DNA of 64,000 nucleotides, from positions 2,384,995 through 2,448,994 of the forward strand of contig JAHBZH010000001.1 of NCBI GenBank assembly GCA_019635535.1. The letters are read 5' to 3'. How positions within the stretch are numbered: position 1 is the first letter of the stretch; each line of letters begins with the position of its first letter. The notes under the pieces are model-generated. The model saw nothing but the letters and a program-made list of their open reading frames with translations, was not told where the DNA came from and ran no database searches. Both the position numbers and the translations under genes were made by a program. Origin of the DNA: Sphingomonas sp. GTDB lineage: Bacteria; Pseudomonadota; Alphaproteobacteria; Sphingomonadales; Sphingomonadaceae. Below, piece by piece: positions 7,549 to 16,937 of the stretch.

Positions 7549-8905
7549 TCTCGCTTTCATCGGCTTCATCGCCGCGATCCTCGCGCTCGGCCTCAAACGG
7601 CCGTTCCTCTTCGCGCTGGCCTATGCCTATGTCGACATCGTCTCGCCGCAGCGCCTGTCCTACTATCTGCTGAACTCGATCCCGCTGTCGTTGATCGTCG
7701 CGGGGCTCGCCGCCGGTGGCTGGCTGCTGGCCGATGCCAGGCGCGGCTTCTCGGTCGCCGGGCGGCAATGGCTGATGCTCCTGCTGCTCGCTTATGCGGG
7801 CGCGACGACCTATTATGCCGACCTCCACGTCGAGGCGCTGACCAAGTGGGACTGGGCGTGGAAAGCCCTTGCCTTCGCCATCTTCCTGCCGCTGGCGCTC
7901 CGCACCAAGCTGAGGATCGAAGCCTTCCTCCTCTTCATGCTGCTGTCGGCTGGCACGATCATCATCGTCGGCGGCCTCAAGACCGCACTGGCGGGCGGCG
8001 GCTATGGCGCGCTCAACCTGATGGTCTCCAACAATAGCGGCCTCTACGAAGGCAGCATCCTCTCCACCTTCGCCATAGCCTCGATCCCGATCATCCTCTG
8101 GTTCGCGCGCTTCGGCACGATCTTCCCGCCGGACTGGCGCGTGAAGCTGTTCTGCGGCGCGCTCATCTTCGCCTGCCTGCTGCTCCCGGTCGGCGCCGAG
8201 GCGCGCACCGGCCTGGTCTGCATCGGCGTCCTCGCCATCCTGATGCTGCGCGACGTGAAACGGCGCTTCCTCTACATCTGCGCGGTCGGCTTCCTCGGCC
8301 TCGCCGCCATCCCGTTCCTGCCCACCTCGTTCACCGATCGGATGCAGACCATCCAGGGCTATCAGGCGGACCAGTCCGCCGGCACGCGCCTCGCCGTCTG
8401 GGGCTGGACGCTCCAATATGTGCAGAACAAACCACTAGGCGGCGGGTTCGAAGCCTATCGCCAGAACCGCATCCAGGTGACGACCGTGAACAATCAGGCG
8501 CGCGGCGATGTCCAGGTGGTCAGTGCCAATACCGAGGCGGACGAGGGCCGCGCCTGGCACAGCGCCTATTTCGAGATGCTGGGCGAGCAGGGCTGGCCGG
8601 GCCTCTTCCTGTTCCTGCTGATCCACGGCATCGGCCTCGTCCGCATGGAGATATTGCGCCGGCGCTATGCCAGGCGGGCGGACGACATGGCCTGGGTGGC
8701 GCCGCTCGCCACCGCCCTCCAGCATTTCCAGATCATCTATTTGGTCGGCTCGCTGTTCGTCGCCACCGCCTTCCAGCCCTTCATCTGGATGGCGATCGCG
8801 GTGCAGATCGGCTTCGATCGGTGGGTCACGCGACAGGAGCATGCAACGCGGCCCCAGGCCCGAAATTTCGTCCCCAAGCGGGAGGCGCCGGAACCAGTCG
8901 CCTAG
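7541..8905 (+). CDS. O-glycosylation ligase, exosortase A-associated
   Basis: The 454-residue product starts at GTG 7541 (VRDLAFIGFIAAILALGLKR), inside the end of the preceding small gene. It is a polytopic inner-membrane protein with about ten hydrophobic segments and the Wzy_C-type central part (residues about 215-300, GAEARTGLVCIGVLAILMLR) and a large periplasmic loop before the last helices (GGGFEAYRQNRIQ, AWHSAYFEMLGEQGWPGLFL). This matches the putative O-glycosylation ligase associated with exosortase A systems, related to O-antigen ligases and polymerases that transfer glycans in the periplasm. No exosortase or PEP-CTERM gene is visible in the window, so partners must lie elsewhere. 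Confidence 0.85.
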   Translation: MRDLAFIGFIAAILALGLKRPFLFALAYAYVDIVSPQRLSYYLLNSIPLSLIVAGLAAGGWLLADARRGFSVAGRQWLMLLLLAYAGATTYYADLHVEALTKWDWAWKALAFAIFLPLALRTKLRIEAFLLFMLLSAGTIIIVGGLKTALAGGGYGALNLMVSNNSGLYEGSILSTFAIASIPIILWFARFGTIFPPDWRVKLFCGALIFACLLLPVGAEARTGLVCIGVLAILMLRDVKRRFLYICAVGFLGLAAIPFLPTSFTDRMQTIQGYQADQSAGTRLAVWGWTLQYVQNKPLGGGFEAYRQNRIQVTTVNNQARGDVQVVSANTEADEGRAWHSAYFEMLGEQGWPGLFLFLLIHGIGLVRMEILRRRYARRADDMAWVAPLATALQHFQIIYLVGSLFVATAFQPFIWMAIAVQIGFDRWVTRQEHATRPQARNFVPKREAPEPVA

Positions 8906-8924
8906 GCCGGCGCTTTACGCCTCC

Positions 8925-9932
8925 ATGCTCCGCTATGTCGACGACAGCACAGCCGGCATCACGCGGCGGCGCAAGGGGCGCCAATGGCAGTATTTCGGCC
9001 CCGACGGATCGCGCATCGCCGATCGGGCGGAGATCGACCGGCTCAACGCGATCGGTCTTCCCCCCGCCTACCGCAAATGCTGGTTCTGCCCCGATCCGAA
9101 CGGCCATATCCAGGCGATCGGCCATGACGCGCGGAGCCGCCGCCAATATCGCTACCACCCCGATTTCCGGGCCGCGCGCGACGCCCGCAAATATGACCGG
9201 CTGGCGGAATTCGGCGCGGCGTTGCCCAGGCTGCGCAAGCAGGTCGAAACCGACATCGCCGGCAAGCCGACCGCCTGCGAAACCGTCGTCGCGGCCGTCG
9301 TCCGCCTGATCGACGCCAGCCACATGCGCGTCGGCAATGAGGAATATGCGAAGACGAACAAGAGCTTCGGCGCCACCACCCTGCGCAACCGCCACGCCAG
9401 GGTCGGCAAGGGCAATGTGAAGATCACCTATCCCGGCAAGCATGGCATCCGCCGCACCGTGACGATCAGCGACCGCAACCTCGCCCGCATCGCCAGGCGG
9501 ACGCAGGATCTGCCCGGCCAGCACCTGTTCGAATATCTGGACGAGGAGGGCGCACCGCGCCCGGTCGGCTCGGCCGACGTCAACGCCTATATCCGCGACG
9601 CGATGGACGAAGCCTTCACCGCCAAGGATTTCCGAACCTGGGGCGCCAGCGTGATCGCCTATGTCGAGCTGGCGCGGCGCGCCGACGCGGATCGGGCGAT
9701 CGGCATCAAGACGGTGATCGAGCCGGTCGCCGAAGCGCTCGGCAACACGCCGGCGATCAGCCGCAAATCCTATGTCCACCCGGCGCTGATCGAGGCCGCG
9801 CGGGAACCGGGCGCGCTCGGCGACGGCGCCCTGCCGCGCGCCACCAAATATCTGAGCGCCGCCGAGCGCGGGCTGATCGACTTCCTGGGCACCCGGCGCC
9901 GGAAGGTCGCCAAGGCAGGAAAGGCCGGTTAA
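8925..9932 (+). CDS. DNA topoisomerase IB
   Basis: The 335-residue product relaxes supercoiled DNA by cutting one strand through a 3'-phosphotyrosine link. It shows the bacterial/poxvirus type IB layout: an N-terminal domain starting MLRYVDDSTAGITRRRKGRQ, the segment DASHMRVGNEEYAKTNKSFG characteristic of the catalytic domain, and the active-site block with ISRKSYVHP at about 280, where the tyrosine is the likely nucleophile. The gene starts 19 bases after the ligase stop; ATG 8925 is chosen over longer in-frame extensions because they overlap the ligase and because the domain begins here. The length is normal for the bacterial family. Confidence 0.92.
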   Translation: MLRYVDDSTAGITRRRKGRQWQYFGPDGSRIADRAEIDRLNAIGLPPAYRKCWFCPDPNGHIQAIGHDARSRRQYRYHPDFRAARDARKYDRLAEFGAALPRLRKQVETDIAGKPTACETVVAAVVRLIDASHMRVGNEEYAKTNKSFGATTLRNRHARVGKGNVKITYPGKHGIRRTVTISDRNLARIARRTQDLPGQHLFEYLDEEGAPRPVGSADVNAYIRDAMDEAFTAKDFRTWGASVIAYVELARRADADRAIGIKTVIEPVAEALGNTPAISRKSYVHPALIEAAREPGALGDGALPRATKYLSAAERGLIDFLGTRRRKVAKAGKAG

Positions 9933-9939
9933 ACAATCG

Positions 9940-11082
9940 ATGATGAGCACTGCAGCGACCCCGTTCGTTCCGGCCAGCGCCGCCGTCTACTGGAACGATT
10001 TCGTGAACTGGACATCCGCCCATAGCGGCGAGATCGCGCTGGCGATCGGCGCGGCGACGGCCATTGCGGGCCTCCTCTATATCCTGCGCAGCGTCGGCCA
10101 TCGGCTGATCAGGGATCGCGGCGACGCGGTCGCCTGGCGCGACATTTTCGGGCGGGCGCTGGCCAAGACCGGCACCTTCTTCATCCTCGCCACCGCCGCC
10201 AAGCTGGTGTCGACCCAGGCCGACGCGCCGGCGACGCTCCAGCGGCTGATCGACATCCTCTTCACCGTCGCGGCGGCCTTCCAGGCGGCGATCTGGGCGC
10301 GCGAGCTGGTGCTCGGCCTGATCGAGCGGCGGGTCGGTGAGGATGACGGGCACAAGACGCTGAAATCGGCGATCGGCATCATCCGCCTGCTCATCACCGT
10401 CGCCTTGTTCGCGGTGGCGATCATCGTCATCCTCGACAATCTCGGCGTCAACGTCACCGGCCTCGTCGCCGGGCTCGGCATCGGCGGCATCGCCATCGGC
10501 CTCGCCGCCAAGGGGATTTTCGACGATCTCTTCGCCGCGCTCTCGATCATCTTCGACCGCCCCTTCCGCCCCGGCGACACGATCACCTTCGGCACGATGA
10601 CCGGCACGGTCGAGGATATCGGCCTCAAGACGACCCGCATCCGCGCGTTGAACGGCGAGCAGGTGATCATGTCCAACGCCAATCTGCTGAGCGGTCAGGT
10701 GCAGAACTGGGCGAAGCTTCGCCGGCGGCGCGGCACCCTGTCCTTCGGCGTGATCTACCAGACCACGCCCGAAATGCTGGCGCGCGTGCCCATGGAGGTG
10801 AAGGAAATCGTCGAGGCGCAGCCGCTCGCCACGTTCGATCGTTGCCACGCGACGCAATTCGCCGCCTCCTCGATCGATTTCGAGCTGATGTTCCACATCG
10901 AGAGCCCGGACATGGCCGATTTCATGAGCGCGCGGCAGGCGATCATGCTCGGCATGGTCCGCAAGTTCGCCGAGCTGGGCGTCGAATTCGCCTATCCCAC
11001 CCAGACCAGCTTCACCGCCGCGCCGGACGGGTCATTGATCATGCCCTATCCTGAAAAACCGACACCGAAGCCGAAGGCTTAA
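9940..11082 (+). CDS. mechanosensitive ion channel (MscS family)
   Basis: The 380-residue inner-membrane protein has hydrophobic segments near residues 27-50, 70-90, 105-125 and 145-165, followed by the pore-lining helix rich in Gly and Ala (GLVAGLGIGGIAIGLAAKGI, about 168-190) that defines MscS channels. After it comes the MscS beta domain (RPFRPGDTITFGTMTGTVED). Such channels release solutes on hypo-osmotic shock. It follows the topoisomerase gene by seven bases, so both probably share a transcript, and its stop overlaps the end of the convergent putA by four bases. Confidence 0.92.
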   Translation: MMSTAATPFVPASAAVYWNDFVNWTSAHSGEIALAIGAATAIAGLLYILRSVGHRLIRDRGDAVAWRDIFGRALAKTGTFFILATAAKLVSTQADAPATLQRLIDILFTVAAAFQAAIWARELVLGLIERRVGEDDGHKTLKSAIGIIRLLITVALFAVAIIVILDNLGVNVTGLVAGLGIGGIAIGLAAKGIFDDLFAALSIIFDRPFRPGDTITFGTMTGTVEDIGLKTTRIRALNGEQVIMSNANLLSGQVQNWAKLRRRRGTLSFGVIYQTTPEMLARVPMEVKEIVEAQPLATFDRCHATQFAASSIDFELMFHIESPDMADFMSARQAIMLGMVRKFAELGVEFAYPTQTSFTAAPDGSLIMPYPEKPTPKPKA

Positions 11083-14057
11083 AAGCCCACATCCTCCAGG
11101 CTGAGCAGGGTGGCGTTGCCGCCCGCGCTCGTGGTGTCGGTGCTCGTCACCCGTTCGGCGCAGAAGCGCGGCAGATAGTGGGGACCGCCGGCTTTCGGGC
11201 CGGTGCCGCTCTGCCCCTCGCCGCCGAACGGCTGGCTGCCGACGATCGCGCCGATCATCGATCGGTTGACGTAGAGATTGCCGACCGTGCCGGTCTCCTC
11301 GACCGTCTCGGCGGCGCGGGCGATGCGGCTGTGCAGGCCCATGGTGAGGCCAAAGCCCGAGGCGTTCACCCGCCGCACCGTCTCAGCGAGCTTGCCGCCC
11401 TCCCAGGTCGTGACGTGGAGCAAGGGCCCGAACCATTCCTCGGTCAGGTCCTCGATACGATCCAGCCGGATCAGGGTCGGCGGCACGAACAGGCCGTCGG
11501 CGGGGGCCGGAACGGTCTTGAGAATCCGGTCCTGCATCGCCGCGCGCCGACCCATCAGCTTGTCGTAGCTCGGTCGGTCGATCACCGGGCCGACATCGGT
11601 GGCGGGATCGGCCGGATCGCCGACGATAAGCGCATCCATCGCGCCCTCCAGCATCTCCAGCGTCCGCTCCGCCACATCCTCCTGCAGCACCAGCAGGCGC
11701 AGTGCCGAGCAGCGCTGGCCGGCGGAACGGAAGGCGGAGATGACGACATCCTGCACCACCTGTTCGGGCAAAGCGGTGGAATCGACGATCATCGCGTTGA
11801 TGCCGCCGGTCTCAGCGATCAGCGGGATGATCGGGCGATGATCGTCGGCGATCAGCGTGCGGGCGATCTGCTTGGCGGTCGCGGTCGATCCGGTGAAAGC
11901 CACGCCCGCGATGCGCGGATCCTCCATCAGCTTCTGGCCCATGTCGCGTCGGCCGGCGGCGAGGATCAGAACATCCTCGGGAATGCCGCAATCGTGCGCG
12001 AGGCCGACCGCATAGGCGGCGATCTGCGGCGTCTGCGAGGCGGGCTTGGCGATCACCGCATTGCCGGCCGCAAGCGCCGCCGCGACCTGGCCGAGGAAGA
12101 TGGCGAGCGGGAAGTTCCACGGCGCGATGCAGACGAAAACGCCGCGCCCTTCCATCCGGAGCATGTTGCGCTCGCCGGTCGGCCCCGGCAGCTCGACCGG
12201 CTGCAGGTGATTGCGCGCCCGGGCGGCATAATAACGGCAGAAATCTACCGCCTCGCGCACCTCGGCCAGCGCGTCGGGTATGGTTTTGCCGGCCTCTTGG
12301 GTGCAGATGCGCATCAGCATGTCGCGGTCGCGCTCCAGCGCGTCGGCCAGCCGGTCGAGGCAGGCGCTGCGATCCTCGATGCTCCGCTTCGACCAGGATT
12401 CGAAGCCGCGCCGGGCACGCGTCACCAGCGCGTCCGCCGCCGGCGTGTCGAACGGGGCGAAGTCGATCGGCTGCGCCACCGCCGCCGCGACCCGCGCCAG
12501 TTCCGGCCGGTCGTTGAGATCGAGGCCCTCGCTGTTCGTGCGCTCGGGCATGAACAGATCCTCGGGCAGCACGATCGACGGATGGCGGGTGCCGCCGACG
12601 GCGGCTATCTTCGCCACCGGATCGGCGAGCAGCTGCTCGTCCGTAAGGGTCTCGTCGGCCAGCTGGTGGACGAAGGATGAATTGGCGCCATTCTCCAGCA
12701 GGCGGCGGACGAGATAGGCGAGCAGGTCGCGATGGCCGCCGACCGGCGCGTAGATGCGGCAATGATAGCCCTGGTCGCGGACGAGGCCCTCGTAGAGCCC
12801 CTCGCCCATGCCGTGCAGCCGCTGGAACTCGAAATCGCGGCTGTCGCCCGCCCATTCGAGCAGGGTCGCGACGGTCAGCGCATTGTGGGTGGCGAAGGCG
12901 GGATAGATGTTCTTCGCCGCCAGCATGTCCTTCGCGCAGGCAAGATAGGAAACGTCCGTCGCCGCCTTGCGGGTGAAGAGCGGATAGTCGGAAAGACCCT
13001 GCTCTTGCGTGCGCTTGATCTCCGTGTCCCAATAGGCGCCCTTGACCAGCCGCGCGGCGATCCGCCGGCCGGTCTTCGCCCCGATCGCGTCCGCCCAGGC
13101 GATGGTCGGCCGGGCGCGCTTGCCATAGGCCTGGATCGCCATGCCGAGCCCGTCCCAGCCCTTCAATGAGGGCAGGCCCGCGACCGTCTCGATGATGTCG
13201 AGGCTCATCTCCAGCCGCTCGGTCTCCTCGGCGTCGATGGTGAACGGGATGTCCGCACGCGCGGCCAGCACGGCCAGCGCCTCCACCTTCTCGATCAGCG
13301 CCGGCACGCAGCGATCGTACTGCGCGACCTCGTAGCGCGGATGCAGCGCGGAGAGCTTGACCGAGATGGAGTGCCCTTCGACCGCCGTCGCGCCGACGGC
13401 GAGGATCGCGTCCTCATAGGACGCGAAATAGCGGTCCGCGTCGGGGAATGTGCGCGCCGCCTCGCCCAGCATGTCGAAGCTGGCGGTGAAGCCCTTGTTC
13501 TCCTTCTTGCGCATCCGCTCGGTCGCTTCGCCGATCGTGCGGCCCATCACGAAAATCTCGCCCATCATCCGCATCGCGGCGCCAACGCCGGTGCGGACGA
13601 ACGGCTCGCCAGTGCGTGAAATGAGCTTCCGGAGCGCCGAGGCGTTCTCGCTGTCGCTGGTCAGCGCCCGGCCGATGACGAGCCCCCAGGTCGCGGTGTT
13701 GACCAAGGTCGAATTCGCCTTGCCCTTATGCTTGCGCCAGTCGCCCTCGCCCAGTTTGTCGGAAATGAGGCTGTCGGCGGTGTCGGGATCGGGCACGCGC
13801 AGGAACGCCTCGGCGAGGCTGAGCAGCGCGACACCCTCCTGCGTGTTGAGCCGATATTCCTGCAGGAACTGATTCACCCAGCCGCGCGACTGCGCCTCGC
13901 GCAGCACGCCGAGCATCGCCAAGGCGCGTTTCTCCACCCGCGCGCGCGAATCGGCATCGAGCGCGGCGTCCTTCAACAGCGGCGCCAGCACGTCCGGTTC
14001 CGGCGCGCGCAGCAGCTTGCGAATTTCAAGACGCGCGGTTGCCGTAGCGTCCGCCAT
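11079..14057 (-). CDS. putA: bifunctional proline dehydrogenase / P5C dehydrogenase PutA
   Basis: The 992-residue enzyme oxidises proline to glutamate in two steps. The N-terminal half is the FAD-binding proline dehydrogenase barrel (with QAYGKRARPTIAWADAIG and RLVKGAYWDTEIKR). The C-terminal half is the aldehyde dehydrogenase domain, with ETGGINAMIVDST and the catalytic-cysteine segment SAGQRCSALRLL. There is no N-terminal ribbon-helix-helix, so it is not a self-repressing trifunctional PutA. ATG 14057 (MADATATARLEI) is chosen because GGGAGA lies at the right distance; an ATG 15 bases upstream is possible. It stands alone and faces the MaoC gene divergently. Confidence 0.96.
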   Translation of the reverse strand: MADATATARLEIRKLLRAPEPDVLAPLLKDAALDADSRARVEKRALAMLGVLREAQSRGWVNQFLQEYRLNTQEGVALLSLAEAFLRVPDPDTADSLISDKLGEGDWRKHKGKANSTLVNTATWGLVIGRALTSDSENASALRKLISRTGEPFVRTGVGAAMRMMGEIFVMGRTIGEATERMRKKENKGFTASFDMLGEAARTFPDADRYFASYEDAILAVGATAVEGHSISVKLSALHPRYEVAQYDRCVPALIEKVEALAVLAARADIPFTIDAEETERLEMSLDIIETVAGLPSLKGWDGLGMAIQAYGKRARPTIAWADAIGAKTGRRIAARLVKGAYWDTEIKRTQEQGLSDYPLFTRKAATDVSYLACAKDMLAAKNIYPAFATHNALTVATLLEWAGDSRDFEFQRLHGMGEGLYEGLVRDQGYHCRIYAPVGGHRDLLAYLVRRLLENGANSSFVHQLADETLTDEQLLADPVAKIAAVGGTRHPSIVLPEDLFMPERTNSEGLDLNDRPELARVAAAVAQPIDFAPFDTPAADALVTRARRGFESWSKRSIEDRSACLDRLADALERDRDMLMRICTQEAGKTIPDALAEVREAVDFCRYYAARARNHLQPVELPGPTGERNMLRMEGRGVFVCIAPWNFPLAIFLGQVAAALAAGNAVIAKPASQTPQIAAYAVGLAHDCGIPEDVLILAAGRRDMGQKLMEDPRIAGVAFTGSTATAKQIARTLIADDHRPIIPLIAETGGINAMIVDSTALPEQVVQDVVISAFRSAGQRCSALRLLVLQEDVAERTLEMLEGAMDALIVGDPADPATDVGPVIDRPSYDKLMGRRAAMQDRILKTVPAPADGLFVPPTLIRLDRIEDLTEEWFGPLLHVTTWEGGKLAETVRRVNASGFGLTMGLHSRIARAAETVEETGTVGNLYVNRSMIGAIVGSQPFGGEGQSGTGPKAGGPHYLPRFCAERVTSTDTTSAGGNATLLSLEDVGF

Positions 14058-14136
14058 ACCGACTTCTCCCAAAGGCTTGAGTCCCGCCGCCGCGCGGCCC
14101 TATGGCGGCCCCTAACGATACATTCGGGGAGGCTCA

Positions 14137-14592
14137 ATGCCGGTCGCAAGCATCGAGGAGATCAAAAGCCGGATCGGGGCGGAAATCGGCGTTACCGACT
14201 GGATCGAAATCGATCAGGCGCGGATCGACGCTTTCGCCGATGCGACCGACGATCACCAGTTCATCCATGTCGACCCGGAAGCCGCCGCCAAAACGCTCTT
14301 CGGCGGCACGATCGCCCACGGCTTCCTCACCCTCTCGCTGCTGAGCCGCATGTCCTACGAAGTCGCTTTGGTGCCCGAGGGGCTGAAGATGGCCGTCAAT
14401 TATGGCTTCGACAAAATCCGCTTCCTCGCCCCCGTCCGCGCCGGCAAGCGCATCCGCGGCCGTTTCACCCTCGTCTCGTTCGAGGAGAAACGGCCCGGCC
14501 AGTGGCAGTTCCTGAACCATGTCGCCGTCGAGATCGAAGGCGAAGACAAGCCCGCTTTGACCGCCGACTGGATCGGCATGATATTCGTATGA
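14137..14592 (+). CDS. MaoC-like (R)-specific enoyl-CoA hydratase
   Basis: The 151-residue protein has the hotdog-fold hydratase layout. The catalytic Asp/His region is DAFADATDDHQFIHVDPEAA, followed by FGGTIAHGFLTLSLLSRMSY, the signature of MaoC-type dehydratases. It would add water to trans-2-enoyl-CoA or serve in side-chain breakdown. It is followed by a repeat element and then the thiolase gene on the same strand, consistent with a fatty acid or ketone degradation role. The start has GGGAGG ten bases upstream. Confidence 0.92.
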   Translation: MPVASIEEIKSRIGAEIGVTDWIEIDQARIDAFADATDDHQFIHVDPEAAAKTLFGGTIAHGFLTLSLLSRMSYEVALVPEGLKMAVNYGFDKIRFLAPVRAGKRIRGRFTLVSFEEKRPGQWQFLNHVAVEIEGEDKPALTADWIGMIFV

Positions 14593-14597
14593 ACCAA

Positions 14598-14716
14598 TCC
14601 TCCCCGGAACGGGGAGGGGGACCGCGGCGCGTAGCGTCGTGGTGGAGGGGCCGGCTCGGGCTCCCTCGACCCCTCCACCGCACTTCGTGCGGTCCCCCTC
14701 CCCGTTCCGGGGAGGA
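14598..14716. repeat. intergenic long inverted repeat between MaoC and thiolase genes
   Basis: A 27-base arm beginning TCCTCCCCGGAACGGGGAGG at 14598 is matched by its inverse ending at 14716. Each arm itself contains a smaller palindrome (CTCCCCGGAACGGGGAG). A nested second pair, GGTGGAGGGG and CCCTCCACC, lies inside, with a short central loop near 14651-14669. This is the look of a dispersed palindromic intergenic repeat of the REP/BIME kind. It may attenuate or protect the transcript from the MaoC gene. Confidence 0.75.
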
Positions 14717-14735
14717 ATAAAGAAAGGAAAGACCC

Positions 14736-15910
<1,175 letters not shown>

Positions 15911-15914
<4 letters not shown>

Positions 15915-16297
15915 GGCGCGCCATCGCCCGCAATTCCTCCCTGCTCCATCGCCTCCGCGTCGAGGCCCATGCGGTCTGGCTGGCCGCGCGCGATCCGCGC
16001 ACGCCCTGGGCGGCGCGGATCGTCGGGCTGGCGGTCGCCGCCTATGCGCTGTCGCCGATCGATCTGGTGCCGGATTTCGTGCCGGTGCTGGGCCTGATCG
16101 ACGACGCGATCATCGTGCCCGCCGGCCTATGGCTGTTCCGCCGCCTGATCCCGCCCGAATTGCTCGCCGAGCACCGCGCGGCGGCGGAGGCGGCTTCACG
16201 GCGTCCGCGCAGCATCGCGGGCGCCTTCGCCATCGTCGCGATCTGGATCGCGCTGGCACTCGTCACCCTGTCGATCCTGCGCTGGACCTACGCCTGA
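15911..16297 (+). CDS. DUF1232 (YkvA-like) membrane protein
   Basis: The 128-residue protein starts with GTG 15911, overlapping the thiolase stop. The DUF1232 core is [20 protein letters not shown] followed by [20 protein letters not shown]; the paired DxxPDFxP motif is diagnostic. A C-terminal transmembrane helix follows ([20 protein letters not shown]). Function of the family is unknown. A second, frameshifted homologue lies inside the ICE at 42760. Confidence 0.88.
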
Positions 16298-16343
16298 ACC
16301 GCGCGGTTCCGATCTTCACCAATCCGCGCTAGAGCGGCCCCAC

Positions 16344-16420
16344 GCGCCCGTAGCTCAGTTGGATAGAGCACGAGCCTTCTAAGCTTGGGGTCGCAGGTTC
16401 GAATCCTGCCGGGCGCGCCA
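16344..16420 (+). tRNA. tRNA-Arg (anticodon TCT)
   Basis: A complete 77-base cloverleaf is visible with the CCA end encoded. The acceptor stem GCGCCCG (16344-16350) pairs with CGGGCGC near the 3' end. The anticodon stem CGAGC/GCTTG holds the loop CTTCTAA with anticodon TCT at 16378-16380, and the T-arm is GCAGG-TTCGAAT-CCTGC. The start of the conjugative element immediately follows the 3' end, so this gene is the likely attachment site. Confidence 0.96.
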
Positions 16421-16438
16421 GTTTTCCGCCATTTTTTT

Positions 16439-16474
16439 GTTACCTAGGACCGCGCTAGGTAACGCATAGGTAAC
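16439..16474. repeat. TAGGTAAC repeats just outside the tRNA
   Basis: GTTACCTAG at 16439-16447 is inverted exactly as CTAGGTAAC at 16455-16463 with a 7-base loop, and TAGGTAAC recurs directly at 16467-16474. Three copies within 36 bases, 19 bases beyond the tRNA 3' end, resemble arm-type binding sites for a tyrosine recombinase or its directionality factor. From here to 16712 no convincing gene is seen. Confidence 0.6.
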
Positions 16475-16712
16475 ATTGCGGCGCCGCGGGCCCAATAGCG
16501 AGAACATGACCGACCGACGCAGCGACGTCACTCACGCCGAGCCTCGGAGCTACGTGACGGTGCGCGGGGCCGCACGGCGCCTGATCCGACTGCGCCGCTA
16601 GCGCAAGCAGACAGCTCGCGATTCCAACCATTGCCGAACCTCCGAAAGCTTGAATCGCGGATCATCGCCGATGCGGCGTCGATCGCGGCCGGGCGGACGG
16701 AGCCGGTCATCG

Positions 16713-16937
16713 TCAGCTCCGCCGTTCCCGCCGGCGACGCGCGAACAGCCTGTCGCCCTCCAGGAACCCGGCGAGCATCGCCGGGATCAGCTCCTGTACC
16801 GGCTCCGCCCTTCCGTACGTCTCCTCGTAGAGAGCGGCATAGTCGACCAGCGCCTCATGCAGCTCCGGCGCCAGGCCGATCGTCACCTTCACCGGCGTCC
16901 GGTCGGGAAGCCTCCCCAGTCGCAGTCCCGCCATCAT
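16713..16937 (-). CDS. DUF2274 family protein of the trb cluster
   Basis: The 74-residue basic protein begins MMAGLRLGRLPDRTPVKVTI, matching the small DUF2274 proteins that commonly sit after trbI in Tn4371-like elements. The ATG at 16937 overlaps the trbI stop as ATGA, with GGAGGGG just upstream, so it is translated with the operon. The middle (ELHEALVDYAALYEETYGR) looks like a ribbon-helix-helix fold. A transcriptional role is possible but not shown. Confidence 0.8.
   Translation of the reverse strand: MMAGLRLGRLPDRTPVKVTIGLAPELHEALVDYAALYEETYGRAEPVQELIPAMLAGFLEGDRLFARRRRERRS

Noticed and set aside
16528..16710. Small minus-strand gene after the tRNA
   Set aside because: The 60-codon frame has no ribosome binding site and a serine/arginine-rich composition; no integrase or excisionase motif is present.
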